Origin: Theobroma cacao
Taxonomy: Eukaryota > Streptophyta > Magnoliopsida > Malvales > Malvaceae
Assembly (NCBI RefSeq): GCF_000208745.1
Contig: NC_030856.1
Coordinates: 8,935,285-8,999,284 of the forward strand
Length of the DNA stretch: 64,000 nucleotides
Direction: 5' to 3'
Below, piece by piece: positions 11,446 to 24,960 of the stretch. Position 1 is the stretch's first letter. Every line of letters begins with the position of its first letter. A program made the translations under genes and the position numbers. Below the pieces are notes generated by a model that saw only the letters and a list, made by a program, of their open reading frames with translations, had not been told where the DNA came from and ran no database searches.

Positions 11446-14400
11446 ATGATGTCAGTGACATGCCATAATCTTGATTTTGCAACAAGAGTGCTTGATTTGG
11501 TTACTTGTGGCACTTCTTCTAATGCTTCAATTGAAAGGCACTCAGTGAAGAACTACGGAAAAACAATCTCAAACGCTAGTTGTAAAGGCTGTGGAGGTAG
11601 ACGAATGGTGTACTGTAGGCAAAACACTACTGGAAGTCGGGTGTTCCCCACAAAAGCTCCAGAGCCTCTGCTTGATGGTAATATATTGATGCCTAAACAT
11701 CATCCAAATTTATTTTTACATTTTTGGAAAGTGATTCAAATTTCTTCTTGTACCTGCTTCTATAGAATTTGGCTCCTTTTTGATAATATTTTGAAATTGA
11801 TTTAGCAGAATGTATTTAACTAATAGTATATAATAAATTGGTTTTATAGATATTAAGCTGAGTTCAGATACTTGGAATCAATTTTTTAGCCTTTTTTGTT
11901 TTCCTTTTCCTGATAAAAATAGTTGAGACTTTGTTTAGAGATTCCGTGTTTGTTAGCGACGGATAGTTGAACTTTCATCTTATGCTTCTTTCTGAGAGTT
12001 ATAATTTATTGCTTTTTCTTGTTGCTAATCGTTGTGTTTGCTTTTAGCATACTTTTTTAAGTATCGTATTGAGTTCAGTACTTGGAATTATATTTCTTTT
12101 TCAACTTTTAACTTCAATATAGGAGTTGGTCGAAGTACTGCACCAGTGCTGGATTTGAAGAAAGAGCTCAGAAGCCCAATTTCACTGGCAAACTTGTTTA
12201 AAGTGGTTGCTGATGACCTCCAGATTCTAAATCAAAATCTCCAGTCAGTAAGTGCTCATGGCAAAGATCTTAAATGTTATGCCCTTATTAGTCCTGTTAT
12301 GATATAGCACATTTTTGTATGTTTGGGATAAGGGGGGGGGGGTGGTGTTGGGGGATCTCAGTTGATGGACTGGTGAATGTTCATATGCTGCTTGTCAATG
12401 ATGCATTAGGTAGTTCATGCTAATGGTGGTGACACATCAACTTGATTTCGTTGACTAACTGATATCCATTTGTTCGGCCAATTCTGCTTCTTGCCTCTCA
12501 AATTATGGAGACTGTGAGACCCAAAGCTATTAACTTTGTAATCAAACTGTTAGACTCTTTCATCAATTAGTTTTCTATCTGAATTTATTATCATCTGACT
12601 GATTCTATGTGTCAGTTACTCAATCTCCCTCGAGTATATGAAATATGGTTTGGTTTATTTGAGTGCCAGATAGCATTTTTATTTGAAAATATCATTTCTT
12701 AATACCTCAGCAAAAGACAATACAGATATTTATGCACTTCTGCTTATGTGTATACAGTTTTGTGAATGGATCAGTTAGTAATACCTTGTTATTTTCTTTT
12801 ATGCTGTTGTCTGTTTAGCTATGTTTTCTGTTTCTAGAAGACCTTCTATTTGCTGGCTTAGCCTGTGGAACTAGTGGGCCTGTCCCCTGGCCAATCCTTG
12901 TTACCGCCCACTTAAACCTGCACCATATGGTTGAAGTGTCATTTGCTTGGAAGTTTATGCATATAAAAGTCACCCCCGTTAACTTCATTTGCTGCAATTA
13001 TTCCTTGTATTTTATTCTCAGTTCTTAACTCTAAGTGTCACCAAGTTTTTGTAATTGTTGTCATCTGCACTTGGAAGGAGTAACTATTTTAATCTGATTT
13101 TAATTTGTTTATTTTTTTTTTCAAGATCTTAATGTTAGTGTATCTGATGATGATGCTCTGCTAGATTGTTGGTGCAGAGAACCCTGTTCTGATGTCTGCA
13201 GCTGAGCAGATCTTTGGTGCTGGGGGCAAGAGGATGAGACCGGCCTTGGTGTTCCTAGTTTCAAGAGCTACAGCAGAGTTAGTTGGATTGAAGTAATGTT
13301 CACAACTCTTTGTTGTGATACTCAACACATTTTAGCTTTAGTTTTAGACTGACGTCCACTCTGCACCTTTTTCTTTCCAGGGAACTTACCACAAAGCATC
13401 GGCGTTTGGCTGAGATCATTGAGATGATCCATACTGCAAGCTTGATACATGATGATGTATTAGATGAAAGTGACATGCGAAGAGGTTGGCCTCTATATTG
13501 AATATCATTTTCACGTGTGCAATGTATTTTTCTTCTATTCAAGTTTCCAAGTTAAATAGCAGCAATTTCAAATCTGAAGAGTAATTAGTTCTTCTATTCA
13601 AGTTAATTAAGAAATATTGTTTTCTTCCATAGGTCAGTAGTTATTTCTCTTTACTGCACATGATCAATAATATAAATTAGATTCTTTAAATAGACCGGAA
13701 TAATGACCATGATGGTCCTGTCAATGGATCATGTTGGTGGGCAAAGTTCATTTATGCTAACTATAGATCATAGTTGAAGGTTCAGAGTTCATACCTTGAT
13801 CATCTCTTTTATCTAGAAGCATGCAGCTTCTAGAACAGAAAGGGGAAAAGAAAAGTTTAAGAATGGAAACTTGTGAAATAAAGAAATATTATATACTGTT
13901 CCAGTATCTTACAAGAGATTCTTTAATAATTCTAGTTTTTAAAGAGTCATGTAAAAATTATTTTGCAATGGTAGATGTTGCTTTAGAAGCTATGTTGAGC
14001 CCTGTCATGTATAATCTTGTAATCTTGTCAATTGAGCTTAATTTATCAAACTTTTTTTTGCACTCTTTTACTTTTTTTTCCCACTCTATTTTCTCTCCTT
14101 GTTTCTGACTTGGATTAGGAGTTTTTTTCTTTCCCATCTTGCTGTCGTCTCTCTTGAACTTATGTCTCCTTTGAATGCCCAGTCTTTTCTAGTTTTTGTT
14201 ATGCAAATGCAATGGCTCTAAAATTATGGGAAATCCATATATTGATTTTTCTTCGCATTTAATAATTGAGGTTGCATTTCAGTGTTCCTTACCCTTGGCT
14301 AAGGCCAGAAAAGAAGGTTCTATTTCAGGACACAACAATTACAGATTTACTGATTTATGGAATGACTATGTACCTGTGGGGCATCTATTTACTCCATAGT

Positions 14401-15576
14401 TCATAGATTGGTAGCTAAATTTTCTTGGTGGTTGTGGTGGTGATTGAGGGGCAAAACTCTGGCCAGTTTTCTTGTCAGTGCATATTAGGGAGAGGGACTA
14501 GTGCATCTACCATTTCGGGGAATAATTGAGACTGACTGGTTTTAACTTTTATAGTAATAAATAATAATAGAGATGAACAGCAGTGATGGTTCTACAAATT
14601 CAGGCTGCTAGGTCTTTTACTCATGAAAGAACTTGAATTTCTTCAGTATCCTTTCTTTAAGTCTTTCATCACTTGGGAGACTACTCCTGATTTGGGACTG
14701 CTGCTAACTTAACTGCAGGGAAAGAAACTGTTCACCAACTGTATGGCACAAGAGTAGCAATACTGGCTGGGGACTTCATGTTTGCCCAGTCATCATGGTA
14801 CCTTGCAAATCTTGAAAACCTTGAAGTCATTAAACTCATCAGCCAGGTTAGCATGACCTATACCAAACATTTATCATCTCTTTTGGATTTAAATGTGGGT
14901 ATATATTGTACTTGACTCAAAAATTCAAAATTTAGGGATTGAAAGTGTCTCTGGCTATGGAGATCATTTTCAAATATTGATATTTTTGTTAAATTAGTTG
15001 AAACTGTAATTTTTAATGATATTGCAGGTTATTAAGGATTTTGCAAGTGGTGAGATTAAGCAGGCATCCAGTTTGTTTGACTGTGACCTTGAACTTGAGG
15101 AGTACTTGCTAAAGAGTTACTACAAAACAGCTTCTTTGATTGCGGCTAGTACCAAAGGAGCTGCTATTTTTAGTGGGGCTGATCGTAGTGTCACTGAGCA
15201 AATGTATGAATTCGGGAAGAATCTTGGTCTATCATTCCAAGTTGTTGATGACATATTGGATTTCACACAATCGGCAGAGCAGCTGGGGAAGCCAGCTGGT
15301 AGTGATCTAGCGAAAGGCAACCTGACAGCACCAGTGATTTTTGCTCTAGAAAAAGAGCCAAAACTTAGAGAAATCATTGAATCGGAGTTCTGTGAGACCG
15401 GTTCTCTTGATGAAGCAATTGAATTGGTCAAGAAATGTGGAGGAATTGAAAGAGCGCAAGTGTTAGCAAAAGAGAGAGCTGATCTTGCAATTAAGAATCT
15501 ACAGTGTCTTCCTCAGAGCGCTTTTCGGTTAGCTCTTGAAGACATGGTGATGTTTAATCTCGAAAGGATTGACTAG
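11446..15576 (+). CDS. SPS: Solanesyl diphosphate synthase, plastid type, six exons
   Basis: Exons 11446-11677, 12123-12247, 13165-13292, 13381-13484, 14719-14846 and 15028-15576 join in frame to a 421-aa protein; all introns are GT-AG. It is a trans long-chain prenyl diphosphate synthase that extends an allylic diphosphate with isopentenyl diphosphate to about C45, supplying the side chain of plastoquinone or ubiquinone. Visible motifs are GGKRMRP (139-145), the first aspartate-rich motif DDVLD (186-190) in [11 protein letters not shown], and the second DDILD (313-317) followed by AGSDLAKGN. The first 80 residues are Ser/Thr-rich and poorly conserved, as expected for a transit peptide. Length and wording match Arabidopsis SPS1/SPS2 from memory; which paralogue it is cannot be decided. 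The fourth intron (1.2 kb) is the longest. Open frames inside introns are not coding. Confidence 0.93.
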
Positions 15577-16703
15577 TTAGATAATGTTTCACAGTATGAG
15601 AACTTCCTTGAAGGAGGACACGATTATTTGCAAAAAATAGCTGAGCCAGAAAAGGAGAAGGCTTGAAGGTGAAGCCTCTACTGATATAGAAAAAGCTTTC
15701 TTAGCACATTAGTTGGTTAGTGTTGCTGAATCCAGGTTCCTTGTGACTGGTTGTATATTCATACAAGGTATTGAGCTTTGACCTGAGCTCCTAATATCAT
15801 TTTTATTCAATTCTAGATTGGTCTGGCGGAAAACAATAATTCTCAACTAAATTGTTGCCACGATAAAGTTTTTGAGGTCATCAATAAATATTTTTTCATT
15901 TCCAGATTGTGTACAAATTAAATAACTTGGTATGACAATGCATGGGAGCATGTTGGACTATGGTAGATAATGCATTTACAATGTATGAAAGGAAATTTTA
16001 GCTTGTGGATTGTGTCGTGTGGACGTTAAAAGCTGCTATGGGATTGCCTGTGATGATCAAGTCCATATATTATTTATGAGGGAACAGAGAGAAAAAGGTG
16101 GGCGAGAGTGTAAGTGCAGGAGTGTGAAGAACCCTTGTGACTTTTGCTGCCTATTTTTGTTTAGCAGAACCTTTTTAGTCTTTTTTCACATGCCAAGTCA
16201 GCGTGTCACGGTCCTCGCTAATTGGGTAAGATATTTTATGTTTACAAAAAGTGTTTTATAGATCAAAAATGATGTAGACATTTAAAAATTTAATCGTATT
16301 TTAATACATAATTAATGTGATATTGATGACTCTCTTCTAATACGTGGGGAGATTTCCCACCACAGTCGAGTCCTGTTTGCCCTCAAATATTCATTCGATC
16401 TGATGCCCAAACCGGGGCTTCATTGTGCAAACCACCCGTACGGATACCTAAGCCATTACTGGAACTGAACCAATGCCACTTTTGCTGGCTGAGGTGCTAA
16501 ACTGTTAAAAAACTAAATTTTTGGGTCAAAGGTGTAATTAAGTTTAAAATAGGGACTTTATATTAATTTACCCAATTATCTTTTGGGGCCTAAGAATAAA
16601 ACCCAAGACCCCGCCCCCCGCCCCCCCCCTCCTTCCCCGGCGGTTGATTCGAACGTCTTGCTTTTAAGTTTCATAAAACAAAAACGCAAAAAGAAAAAGA
16701 AAA
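15577..16703 (+). other. Synthase 3' UTR and intergenic spacer
   Basis: The stop codon is followed by about 300 bp of likely 3' UTR with an AATAAA-like aataaat near 15883. 15950-16560 has no gene. A C-homopolymer-rich patch (about 16608-16630) lies in the promoter or leader of the next gene, about 80 bp before its ATG. Confidence 0.5.
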
Positions 16704-18584
16704 ATGAGACAATGGAGAAGCCTAGCAAAAGAAGCCATGGATCGAGCCTTTATCGTCGTCAAATTCCTCTGCTTCCTTCACGTCACCGACTCCTACCTCC
16801 TCTCCCCTACCCATGTCTGTAACTTTATCAAAACTCTCCCTTTTCCCCTTTTTTTAATGTTTTTTTTTAAGGAATTAATTGAATGTGTTCAGGTGCTGGG
16901 TCCTAGCATGCTGCCAACGTTAAACCTAACCGGCGACGTCGTACTAGCCGAACACTTGTCTCACCGGGTGGGCAAATTGGGTCCAGGTGACGTGGTCCTG
17001 GTTCGGTCGCCGTTCGACCCTAAAAAGACCTTGACTAAGCGCATTGTAGCCATGGAAGGTGATAAAGTTGCCTTCTCATTGGACCCCACTCGAAGCCATA
17101 GCTCTCGGTCTCTCGTGGTACTTTCTTCCTCCTTTTAACTGGGTCTGCCTTATTTTGAAAGTTGGGATTTTTTTTATTGTTGAATTTTGTAAGCTTTAGA
17201 TATAGCTAAATCATGAAAACTAGGCTTAGTATTGTTGTTTTTGCTTCTTTTTATGCTTTCGCAACTAATTCATTACTAAAAATTAACATGCTTGATTCTT
17301 TTGATATAAAACAATTATGTTAAAATTTCTGTGCATTTTAGTAATTTTTCATGAAGCAAAAAACAATTAGCATAAATTAGGTAGTAAAAGTTATCATTAG
17401 TTGCCAAAGCTCCATTCAGTTTTTACTTTTGCTAAATGCTCTTTTTCTTTTTTCCTTTGTGGGGAGCACAAAGGTGAAAGATTGCAACTTTGTGTGTGTG
17501 TGTGTGTGTTCATTTTTTCTGTTATTTTCATTTGGGTTTAAATGAATAGGTTCCAAAGGGACATGTTTGGATTCAAGGGGATAACTTGTATGCTTCTAAT
17601 GATTCACGACATTTTGGGCCTGTTCCTTACGGTCTTATTAAAGGGAAAGTGTTGCTGAGGGTAAGTAATGCAAATTCTAATTGCCTTTGGATTTGTTCCC
17701 AATATTGAATTGTACTATCTTTATTTTGTTGGAATTGGTAATGCATGGCACTTGTTAAACCTAGAGTTAATTAGTGTATGATTTCTTTGTCAGCTTACAC
17801 TTACGTTTTTTCCCTTTCTTGGATTTAGTTCACTTTTAGTCCTTTTATATCATAAGAACCGCATTTTTGGTATTCTTTTGAGAAGAAATTTTCGATTCTT
17901 AAAATGGGGAGACAATACTTAAGTGACTCAACAAATTGGTTTCACTTATCTTTTATGTCAACTTAACTAGTTTTAAATGATTTAGGATTTTGCGGTTGAG
18001 ACTTGAACTATTTTAGTTGGGCCTTTGTGTTATTTGATTAATATGAATGTGTCTAAAAGGGTATACTGGATTCATGTTAAATCAGTAAACATGGTCTGTC
18101 TTGGTAGCTTTGTTTTGAAAATTTAAGTTAAGCTTTGTCTATCTTAAGAAGATAGGGATTTAACTTAACTGGTCTCCAAAGAAGCAAATATTTGATTTAC
18201 ATATTTAGGCCTTTGGCTTATGAACTTTGCCATATTGCTGAAAGAATTGAAAACAAGGTGCAGATAGTGATGAGTAAGGTTTCTTTCATAATCTTGCATG
18301 TGAAGAGGTTTAGAACATGAGTATGCATTCAATACATTAAGGTTATGTTGGCTTGACTTGCATCGTCCATGAACATGGATATGAAGAATTGGTATATTTG
18401 ACATGTCATCACTAAAATTGATCGCTCAAATGGTGGCTAAGTTGTTAAATTTACCAAGTCTTTCTATTTATTTTTTATATGTTTCAAATCTTTGGTCAAT
18501 TTTTGCAAATTACTCGAAGCATTTTTCTAACCTGTTGTTTGTTAGGTATGGCCACCAAACAGCATTGGATCATTGGGTCAATGA
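16704..18584 (+). CDS. Mitochondrial inner membrane protease subunit 1-like (S26 signal peptidase)
   Basis: Exons 16704-16814, 16893-17117, 17550-17660 and 18546-18584 join to 161 aa, close to the usual length of IMP1-type peptidases. The family removes sorting signals from proteins of the mitochondrial intermembrane space, acting on the outer face of the inner membrane. The catalytic serine lies in GPSMLPTL (Ser42), the lysine in LTKRIV (Lys86), and GDN with [11 protein letters not shown] gives the third conserved box. An N-terminal hydrophobic stretch (residues 17-32) fits the single membrane anchor. The first intron is only 78 bp, with an unusual GTCTGT donor; it is a multiple of three with no stop, so unspliced RNA still reads through. 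The splice is preferred because it restores SPTHVLGPSM, matching family spacing. The last exon encodes just 12 residues. Confidence 0.87.
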
Positions 18585-19879
18585 GAGTATACATTCAAGG
18601 TATATAGTTTTCTGTCCATTCTTTTAAGATATGGACTTGTGCTAATTTGCCAAGTGGCAAGCGCTTGAAAGAAAAACTTCTGTTCCAATCTATTAAGAAG
18701 AATCGTCTTTTCTGGTGCTAGTTTGAAATGCTGTTGCTGATTGTTGTTCATGATGATAAAGCTTAGTTGCTTTGCAGTATGTCTATTGTTTTTGTTTTTT
18801 AATCCTTTTGGGATCAATAGTTTGTGAACTTACTTCTACCAGGCACTTTCGTTATGGAATTTTCCTTTACGTTGTTTGACAGCGATATTGCTTCATGTGT
18901 TTGTTGGACTCTCTCCTCTCACCTTGTGTTGGGTTTTACTGGTGAATTTTTGGATTACATGGTACGGGAATTTGCTGATAATAGGTTGTTCAATGGGGTC
19001 AAAGTTACTAACTCTTTGAAAAAAAAGAAGAGAAGAAAGGACAATAAAAAGGGGTGAAGAAGGGCGACATAGGAAACTGATTAGGATGGTTGTGCTGCCT
19101 GCAAGTTCAAGTCAATGCCAAACTGTCACATTTCATTTTGGTCCAAGCTTCAAGGTCGAAGATGGATCGTTTCTCTGTTTTAGGAGTTCTGGAGTTCAAT
19201 CCCAATTTATCTGATTTCCTCATGGGACCTTTGTGTGTGGATATCTATTTTCTCAGAAAGTAACACCTAGGCTAATGTATCTTTCCAAATGCTTTGCATT
19301 GCACACCCCCAACACATGCATATATTTCCATGGAATGAACATGGCATTGTGATTTTCTTCCTTTGCTCATTGTAGGCCTCATTAGTCGCCAATTTGCCAT
19401 TGTATTGGTCTAATAAGTAAGAAATCTGATTTGCTGTGGCATCTTAAATTCTTAATGGTATCAAGGTCATTTGAGACAAGCATAATAAAAGGATAAACAT
19501 TGGACATTCACTGACCTTTTCATTGCTTATTTTTCTAAGAATTGAAATTAAATTAAAAAAAATCCTAAATTTGATCCATCTTTATATTTCAAATTAAATT
19601 CACTAAACAAAAAAAATGAATTTATTTAATATAAAGTAATACAATTGATAATCAAATCTCATAACAAAACATAATAATTAGTTTCTTCACATTTATATAC
19701 TGACTTAAAAATATTAAAAATAAACAATAAAAACGCATGAATCGCATATATTAAAAGGTATATTATTATATGTATTTTAGTCCAACAGCATAAATTTACT
19801 AATTATATTTTTTATTTTGAAAAATATATATGCGTGTGTATATATATATATATATATATATATTTGTCTTATTTATGAA

Positions 19880-19919
<40 letters not shown>

Positions 19920-20308
19920 AATACACATTTTTAATTTCGTTTTTGTTAATTAAATTTTCATTTTATTTTCTATTTAGGTTATATACAAAAGCTTGAGTAC
20001 GAGTAAATATACGCAAATCTTTTTTATTCCTTTCTTTGTCCCCCTCCCCAAGTAAAGAAACCAAAAAGAAAAGAAAAGAAAAAGCTATGGAGTATGAGTA
20101 GAAGCGCATATGAAGGACAACAAAGGGAGCTTCGTTCAGAATGTCGTTTCTTAATGCTCCGTACACCTACTTGGAAATCTCACTTACTGTCAGCTGTGGT
20201 GCTTCAATAGCCAAAAGATGAAGAAATTTGTTGTCAATTTATCGAAAGACTCGTGATTCTTGTTGTGTTGGAAATTCTTGTTTTTGGGTTTCTGATTGTG
20301 AATCAAAG
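18585..20308. other. 3' UTR, intergenic sequence and next promoter, with (TA)n tracts
   Basis: No gene seen; open frames of 60-80 codons here lack domains. Two TA microsatellites lie at about 19841-19863 and 19882-19912. 19540-19960 is strongly AT-rich. From about 20000 the sequence becomes leader-like, leading to the ATG at 20309. Confidence 0.55.
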
Positions 20309-23023
20309 ATGGGTTTGGGGCTATCAGTCTTGATAGCAGTGAAGGCAACAGCGTGGTTCTTATTATTCGTGTTCTTTAGGAGATTTGGTTTCAAGGTGTT
20401 GGCGGTACCTTTCTTGTATGCATCCTTGATCTCTTATCTTGTCTCAATAGCTTCTCACCCGTCGATCAATCTTCCCATGATTTTGGGTAAAAATCCAGAT
20501 GGGACTTTTCCAATCTGGTCCAAAATCATGTTCTTCCCTTATTTGTACTTTGTCAGAGCTTTCTCAATGTTGAGAAGATTCGTTAGCGGGGAAGAACCTT
20601 ACTCCCAAATATGTGAGGGTGTATATGTCGGTGGCTGGCCTTCTTCGCCTTCTTTACTGCCGCCTGGTAACCCTGCTATTGTCGATTGCACGTCTGAGTT
20701 TCCAAGAATAATGGAGTTGAAGGGGCACTCGTACTTATGCGTTCCCACTTGGGACACGAGGGCTCCTGAGCCAGGCCAGATCGAATTAGCTGTCAAATGG
20801 GCTTGTAGAAAGAGAGCTCAAAATAAGCCAGTTTTCATCCACTGTGCCTATGGTATGTATCTTGTTCATTTCCTTTCTGAGTTTTCTCTTAGTATTACCT
20901 TGTAAGTGGTTTGATTCTTGCCTTGGATTTCTAAAATTAAATATGGCATCTTGCGTATTAGTTATCAGTCTTCATGAATATCTTTCAGGTGCTTGCATTA
21001 TAACTTCATCTATGCGAGTGTGGTTAGGTAGTCACATTAGTAAGCCAAAGATTTTACCTTTGGTGAAATTGTCTTTATTTAACTTGCTTGGATAGTTGCC
21101 TTGTTTAATTTTTGATGTCATACAGAAGAGCAAGAGTCCTCTGGATGGCATTTGGACAACAAGGTCCAGTTGACTGCATCTTTTTGGAAAAACATCATTC
21201 CTATGATACTTTATTATAGAAATGATTATCTGCTTGGGTCTTAACTCTTAATTTGTAAGAAAGTTTATTACTACTAAATATGAGCAGTTTAAAAATGAAA
21301 TGATAAAAATACTGTAAGAAATTTATATTTGTCTTTGTCTATGGACATTATCTTGATACCATGAAGGATGCTCTTTGGTTCCTTCCTATCCCTCACTTGT
21401 TTCCATACTAAATGATCTTGCTGGTTTGATGAATTTTATTGGCTAAAGCAAATTTACAATGTGAAATTTTGAGTTTTTAGCCACAGTACTAGGACTGTTA
21501 AGTTGTTCAAGTCTAATCGAGGACATATGGAATCTTATATGAGCATTGAGAATGACTGATGTACGTCAGTTTGGTGGTTAGGTTGTTTTCGGCCTCATCT
21601 GTTCGATCCAAGCTAGCTAGTGCTAGATTTGCTCTGAGCTAGCCTTCTATTGGACAGGTCCAGTTGATTGGGAGCAAATCATGCACTTTCTGCTAGTATT
21701 CGGCTGTTAAGGTTGGAATGACCTTGGTTTGCAATTCTATGTTGCGATTGGCATTTCTAGGTTAGTTTTAGCCAGCTCAACCTTGATCCAGTCTCAGGAG
21801 GCCTATAGTTGCTAGCTAACACCAGCAATCTCATTAGCCGTATAAAAGAGGACCAAGAAGTTTGTTTATAAAATTTTGTTGCCTGCTCGGACATATTTAA
21901 TCCTATTCAACATTTTTTATTTTGGCATTTACCTGCTTAACAAGTTATACACTAATTTTCATATCTGATGACAACGATGGGCTGATTGCATTAGTTAGGA
22001 GTTCCTATTCTTTGTTGAACGTGACAAAAGTTGGAGTGCCTAAATTCATTTTAGAATAAAGTTCGATGGCATTTTCAGGCATTGTTCCTTATCGTATACT
22101 GACACATGGAAGTATAATTTGATTATCACTTAAAAGTATGAAAGAGGTTTTGAGCTTCATCATTTTAGAACTTTTTCAATAGCCGCTTTTGAAAATTTTG
22201 ATCTCACCAGCAGTTGTCTCCTCCTCATTTATTGCTTTTTCCTGATGAAATATATTTTGGCTTCATCTTGGGTGCCTTTACAATTGTTGTGAAATTATCT
22301 CTGCAAACGTGAAGAATGAAATCCTAAGCAAAAAGGCACCAGGAACTTTTGTTTATAAGAGAAATAAATGAATGTCAATATGTCATTAGTGAGGCTTCTA
22401 TGAACTTGAATGGCACGTGATATTTTACAACTTTATAAAGTATTAGTATTTGCAAGATTTGTGGGATTTGAAATGCGTAAGTTGTTTGTATGTTTGGCAT
22501 ACTTCTTTTTATTTAAATATTATTTTTGGTTTTGTCTTGTGGTGCATTTTTTACTTTGAATTAATTTCTAGATATTTGAAGAATGAAACCCTAAGAGGCA
22601 ATTCAAATTTTCGTCTTTAAGAGAAATAAATACATATCATTAGTGGACTTCTATGATATTAATGGCATGTAATAATTTATAACATTACTAAGTATATTAT
22701 TGCAGGATATTTGGGATTTGAAATTCTTAAATTGTTATATGGTTTGCATAGCATTACCATGTAGCTAATTTCTTTACATGCTTTGCAAGGAAAGTTGTTT
22801 CAGAAATCAGTATACTTAATTCTATATCCTTCTTCTAGGTCATGGGAGAAGTGTTGCGGTGACGTGTGCATTACTGGTGGCTTTAGGTGTTGCAGAAGAC
22901 TGGAGAAGGGCTGAAAAGTACATTCGAGAAAGGCGACCATATATTAAAATGAATTCTCTCCACCACAAAGCTTTAGAAGAATGGTCAAAGCATCGCCTAT
23001 CTTCTCCTAAGAGAAATGAATAA
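20309..23023 (+). CDS. Dual-specificity/tyrosine phosphatase-like membrane protein, two exons
   Basis: Exons 20309-20852 and 22839-23023 join to 242 aa; the intron is GT-AG, 1,986 bp long, and splits the codon of the glycine in the active-site loop. The catalytic signature of cysteine phosphatases, HC-x5-R, reads HCAYGHGRS with Cys179 and Arg185. WDTRAPEP (Asp149 in it) sits where the general acid is expected. Residues 5-22 and 28-48 are hydrophobic and likely membrane segments, so the catalytic part (about 95-242) would be tethered to a membrane. The family hydrolyses phosphate esters on proteins or other substrates; the substrate cannot be read from sequence. The ATG at 20309 was chosen because upstream in-frame sequence has no earlier ATG. 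The C-terminus is basic and short. Confidence 0.85.
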
Positions 23024-24580
23024 CTGGATGTAAATTCTGTTAGTCCTTGGAGTCCCTCTGTTAACACAAAGTCAGCAAGGGTGAAAAGAAAATTGATTGA
23101 CTATTTTAACTAGTTGTCTTGGCATTCCTCACTCATTTTCGTTGTCAATGACTAACTAGTGCTCATTCCCTGTTAAATTGTTGTAAAGAAGACTAGAATC
23201 TTCAATAAGACAGCCATCAATTACAACGAATTCTCTATGAAGAGCACCTCTAGTTTTGCTTTGTTATGTCCTGCTTAAAGGTCCCCAGGATGATAATTAG
23301 TAATGATATGATGCTTCCAAGCTCCACCCTGCTTTGAACTTTGAAGTAAGGTTCTTTCTTTCATTGTCTCTTGATATGCTTTGGAGTACTCTATGATGTA
23401 TTGCTGGTTTCACATATATGGACCTTCATCATATAGGGTAGATAAAATATTTGGTAAGCCTTCTTACCGCACTTTATCTTGTAATATTTGGTTAGTGATA
23501 GTTTATAGTTTGGAGGAGGAAGCAATTTCATTTGAGAACTGAAGTTGATGAAAGCTCTGTAGATAGTGATGCAGAGTGATGTTAGATTGGTTTGAAAGTA
23601 CATATCTCAGCTTATGGTAAAACTAGTGGACACTATCTCTTAGCAATGGGTGGGATCATTACCCCTTAAAGGCAGCATCTCAGGTATTCGGAGAAGTTAT
23701 CCATGCATGCATACCTTGCTTGATGCAAGTTTATATCTTCATGTAGACCTTTACTGATCCTAGTCCATAAAAGCTACACATGTCCTGAAACTTAAATTGG
23801 TAGGGTTATTTCACCTTTCCTGATCCTTATACACTTGTATAACAAGGGTCTTTACACATATGGCAAGTCGTTCTAAGTTGATGCTTAACATTTACATTTT
23901 GCGTTGCATTGAAGAGTTTCTCTCAATAATTTAAAAAAAAAAATGAGAAAGTAATAAAATAAAAGGGGATTAAAGGTAAAATTTGTTCCTATTCTATAGT
24001 TGAATTTTGAATTTTATCACTCTATTTCAATTTTATTAAATTGTCACTATACCTTCAATTTCGTTAATATTCAAAAAAAAAATTAACATAATTGAAATAT
24101 TTCAGAAAAGTATTTTGTTGATTGAAAGTGTTGGATAAACCAATAAAATAACAATAAATATTAAAAAAAGGGAAATAAAAAAATCATAGACAAATCGATA
24201 AATAGTCCTAAATAAGTACAATGACTGAAAAAAAAAGGCATAAAAGTAGAACACAAACAATTAAATATATTTTATTGTCATATATTGCTAATATAAAAAT
24301 TCAAAGCCTAACTATAGAGAAGAAAAAACTACATTATTTTATCAAATCTCATTCACAAATTCTAAATATAAGTAATTTAATTATTTTTTCAAATATTTAT
24401 TTCCAAACCGTTAATGGATAAAGAAATTTGAAAAGATTAAAATCAATATGGAATTAATGTAATTATGGAAAAGACAAGTGTGAATTATATAAATTGGTGG
24501 GGGTTTAAAAATCCTCTGTAGTATACATAATAATCTGTAGTTCAACGGGCAGTTTGGGGCAAAATAGGAAAATCGACCGT
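23024..24580. other. Phosphatase 3' UTR and intergenic sequence
   Basis: Likely 3' UTR for the first few hundred bases, then AT-rich sequence. 23930-24470 is very A-rich with short open frames of no recognisable content. No RNA gene seen. Confidence 0.5.
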
Positions 24581-24960
24581 AATCATCTGCCTATAAGTAA
24601 GAAAGAAGCCGACGCTAGGGTTTTCCAGATTGCCTATGAGAGAACAGGGCGAGGTTTGGTTTGAAGTGGCGCTCTTGTTCCGTTGCGGGCATATAAAGAA
24701 AAACCCAGAATAATTCCTTTCTATCGATTCTATTTCTGCAAGCGAATTTCTCTTATTGCAGAAAGGGATTAGAGAAAGGTATTATACATTCTAATAAATT
24801 CTCTTTTCCTGTCTTGGCCGTTCCAAATGAGTTCTTGCTTTATTGAAGAAATGTGAGAGCTCAATTTCACCCGGCCTAGAGCTAGTTTTCTGGGGCAGTC
24901 TCAAGGAGTTTGCATGTTTTTTTTGTTTACTCATGTTCAAATTCAGGAAACTGCCCCAAA
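24581..24960 (+). promoter_or_regulatory. Promoter-like segment with telo-box and a possible first exon, gene body not found
   Basis: A TATA-like cctataagtaa (24590-24600) is followed by gacgctagggttttcc (24611-24626), a telo-box-like element common near the start of plant growth-related genes. A 25-codon frame begins at the ATG at 24636 and ends at 24713 (MREQGEVWFEVALL...). A splice-donor-like GAGAAAG/GTATT lies near 24778. No matching downstream gene occurs on this strand before the P450 cluster. It could be a non-coding transcript or the stump of a lost gene. Confidence 0.35.

Noticed and set aside
13821..14108. 95-codon frame in the synthase gene region
   Set aside because: It lies in intron 4 and would break the conserved protein; ends are low complexity.
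18403..19057. Short + strand frames overlapping and following the last IMP1-like exon
   Set aside because: They are in other frames than the peptidase or in its 3' region and show no protein-like conservation.
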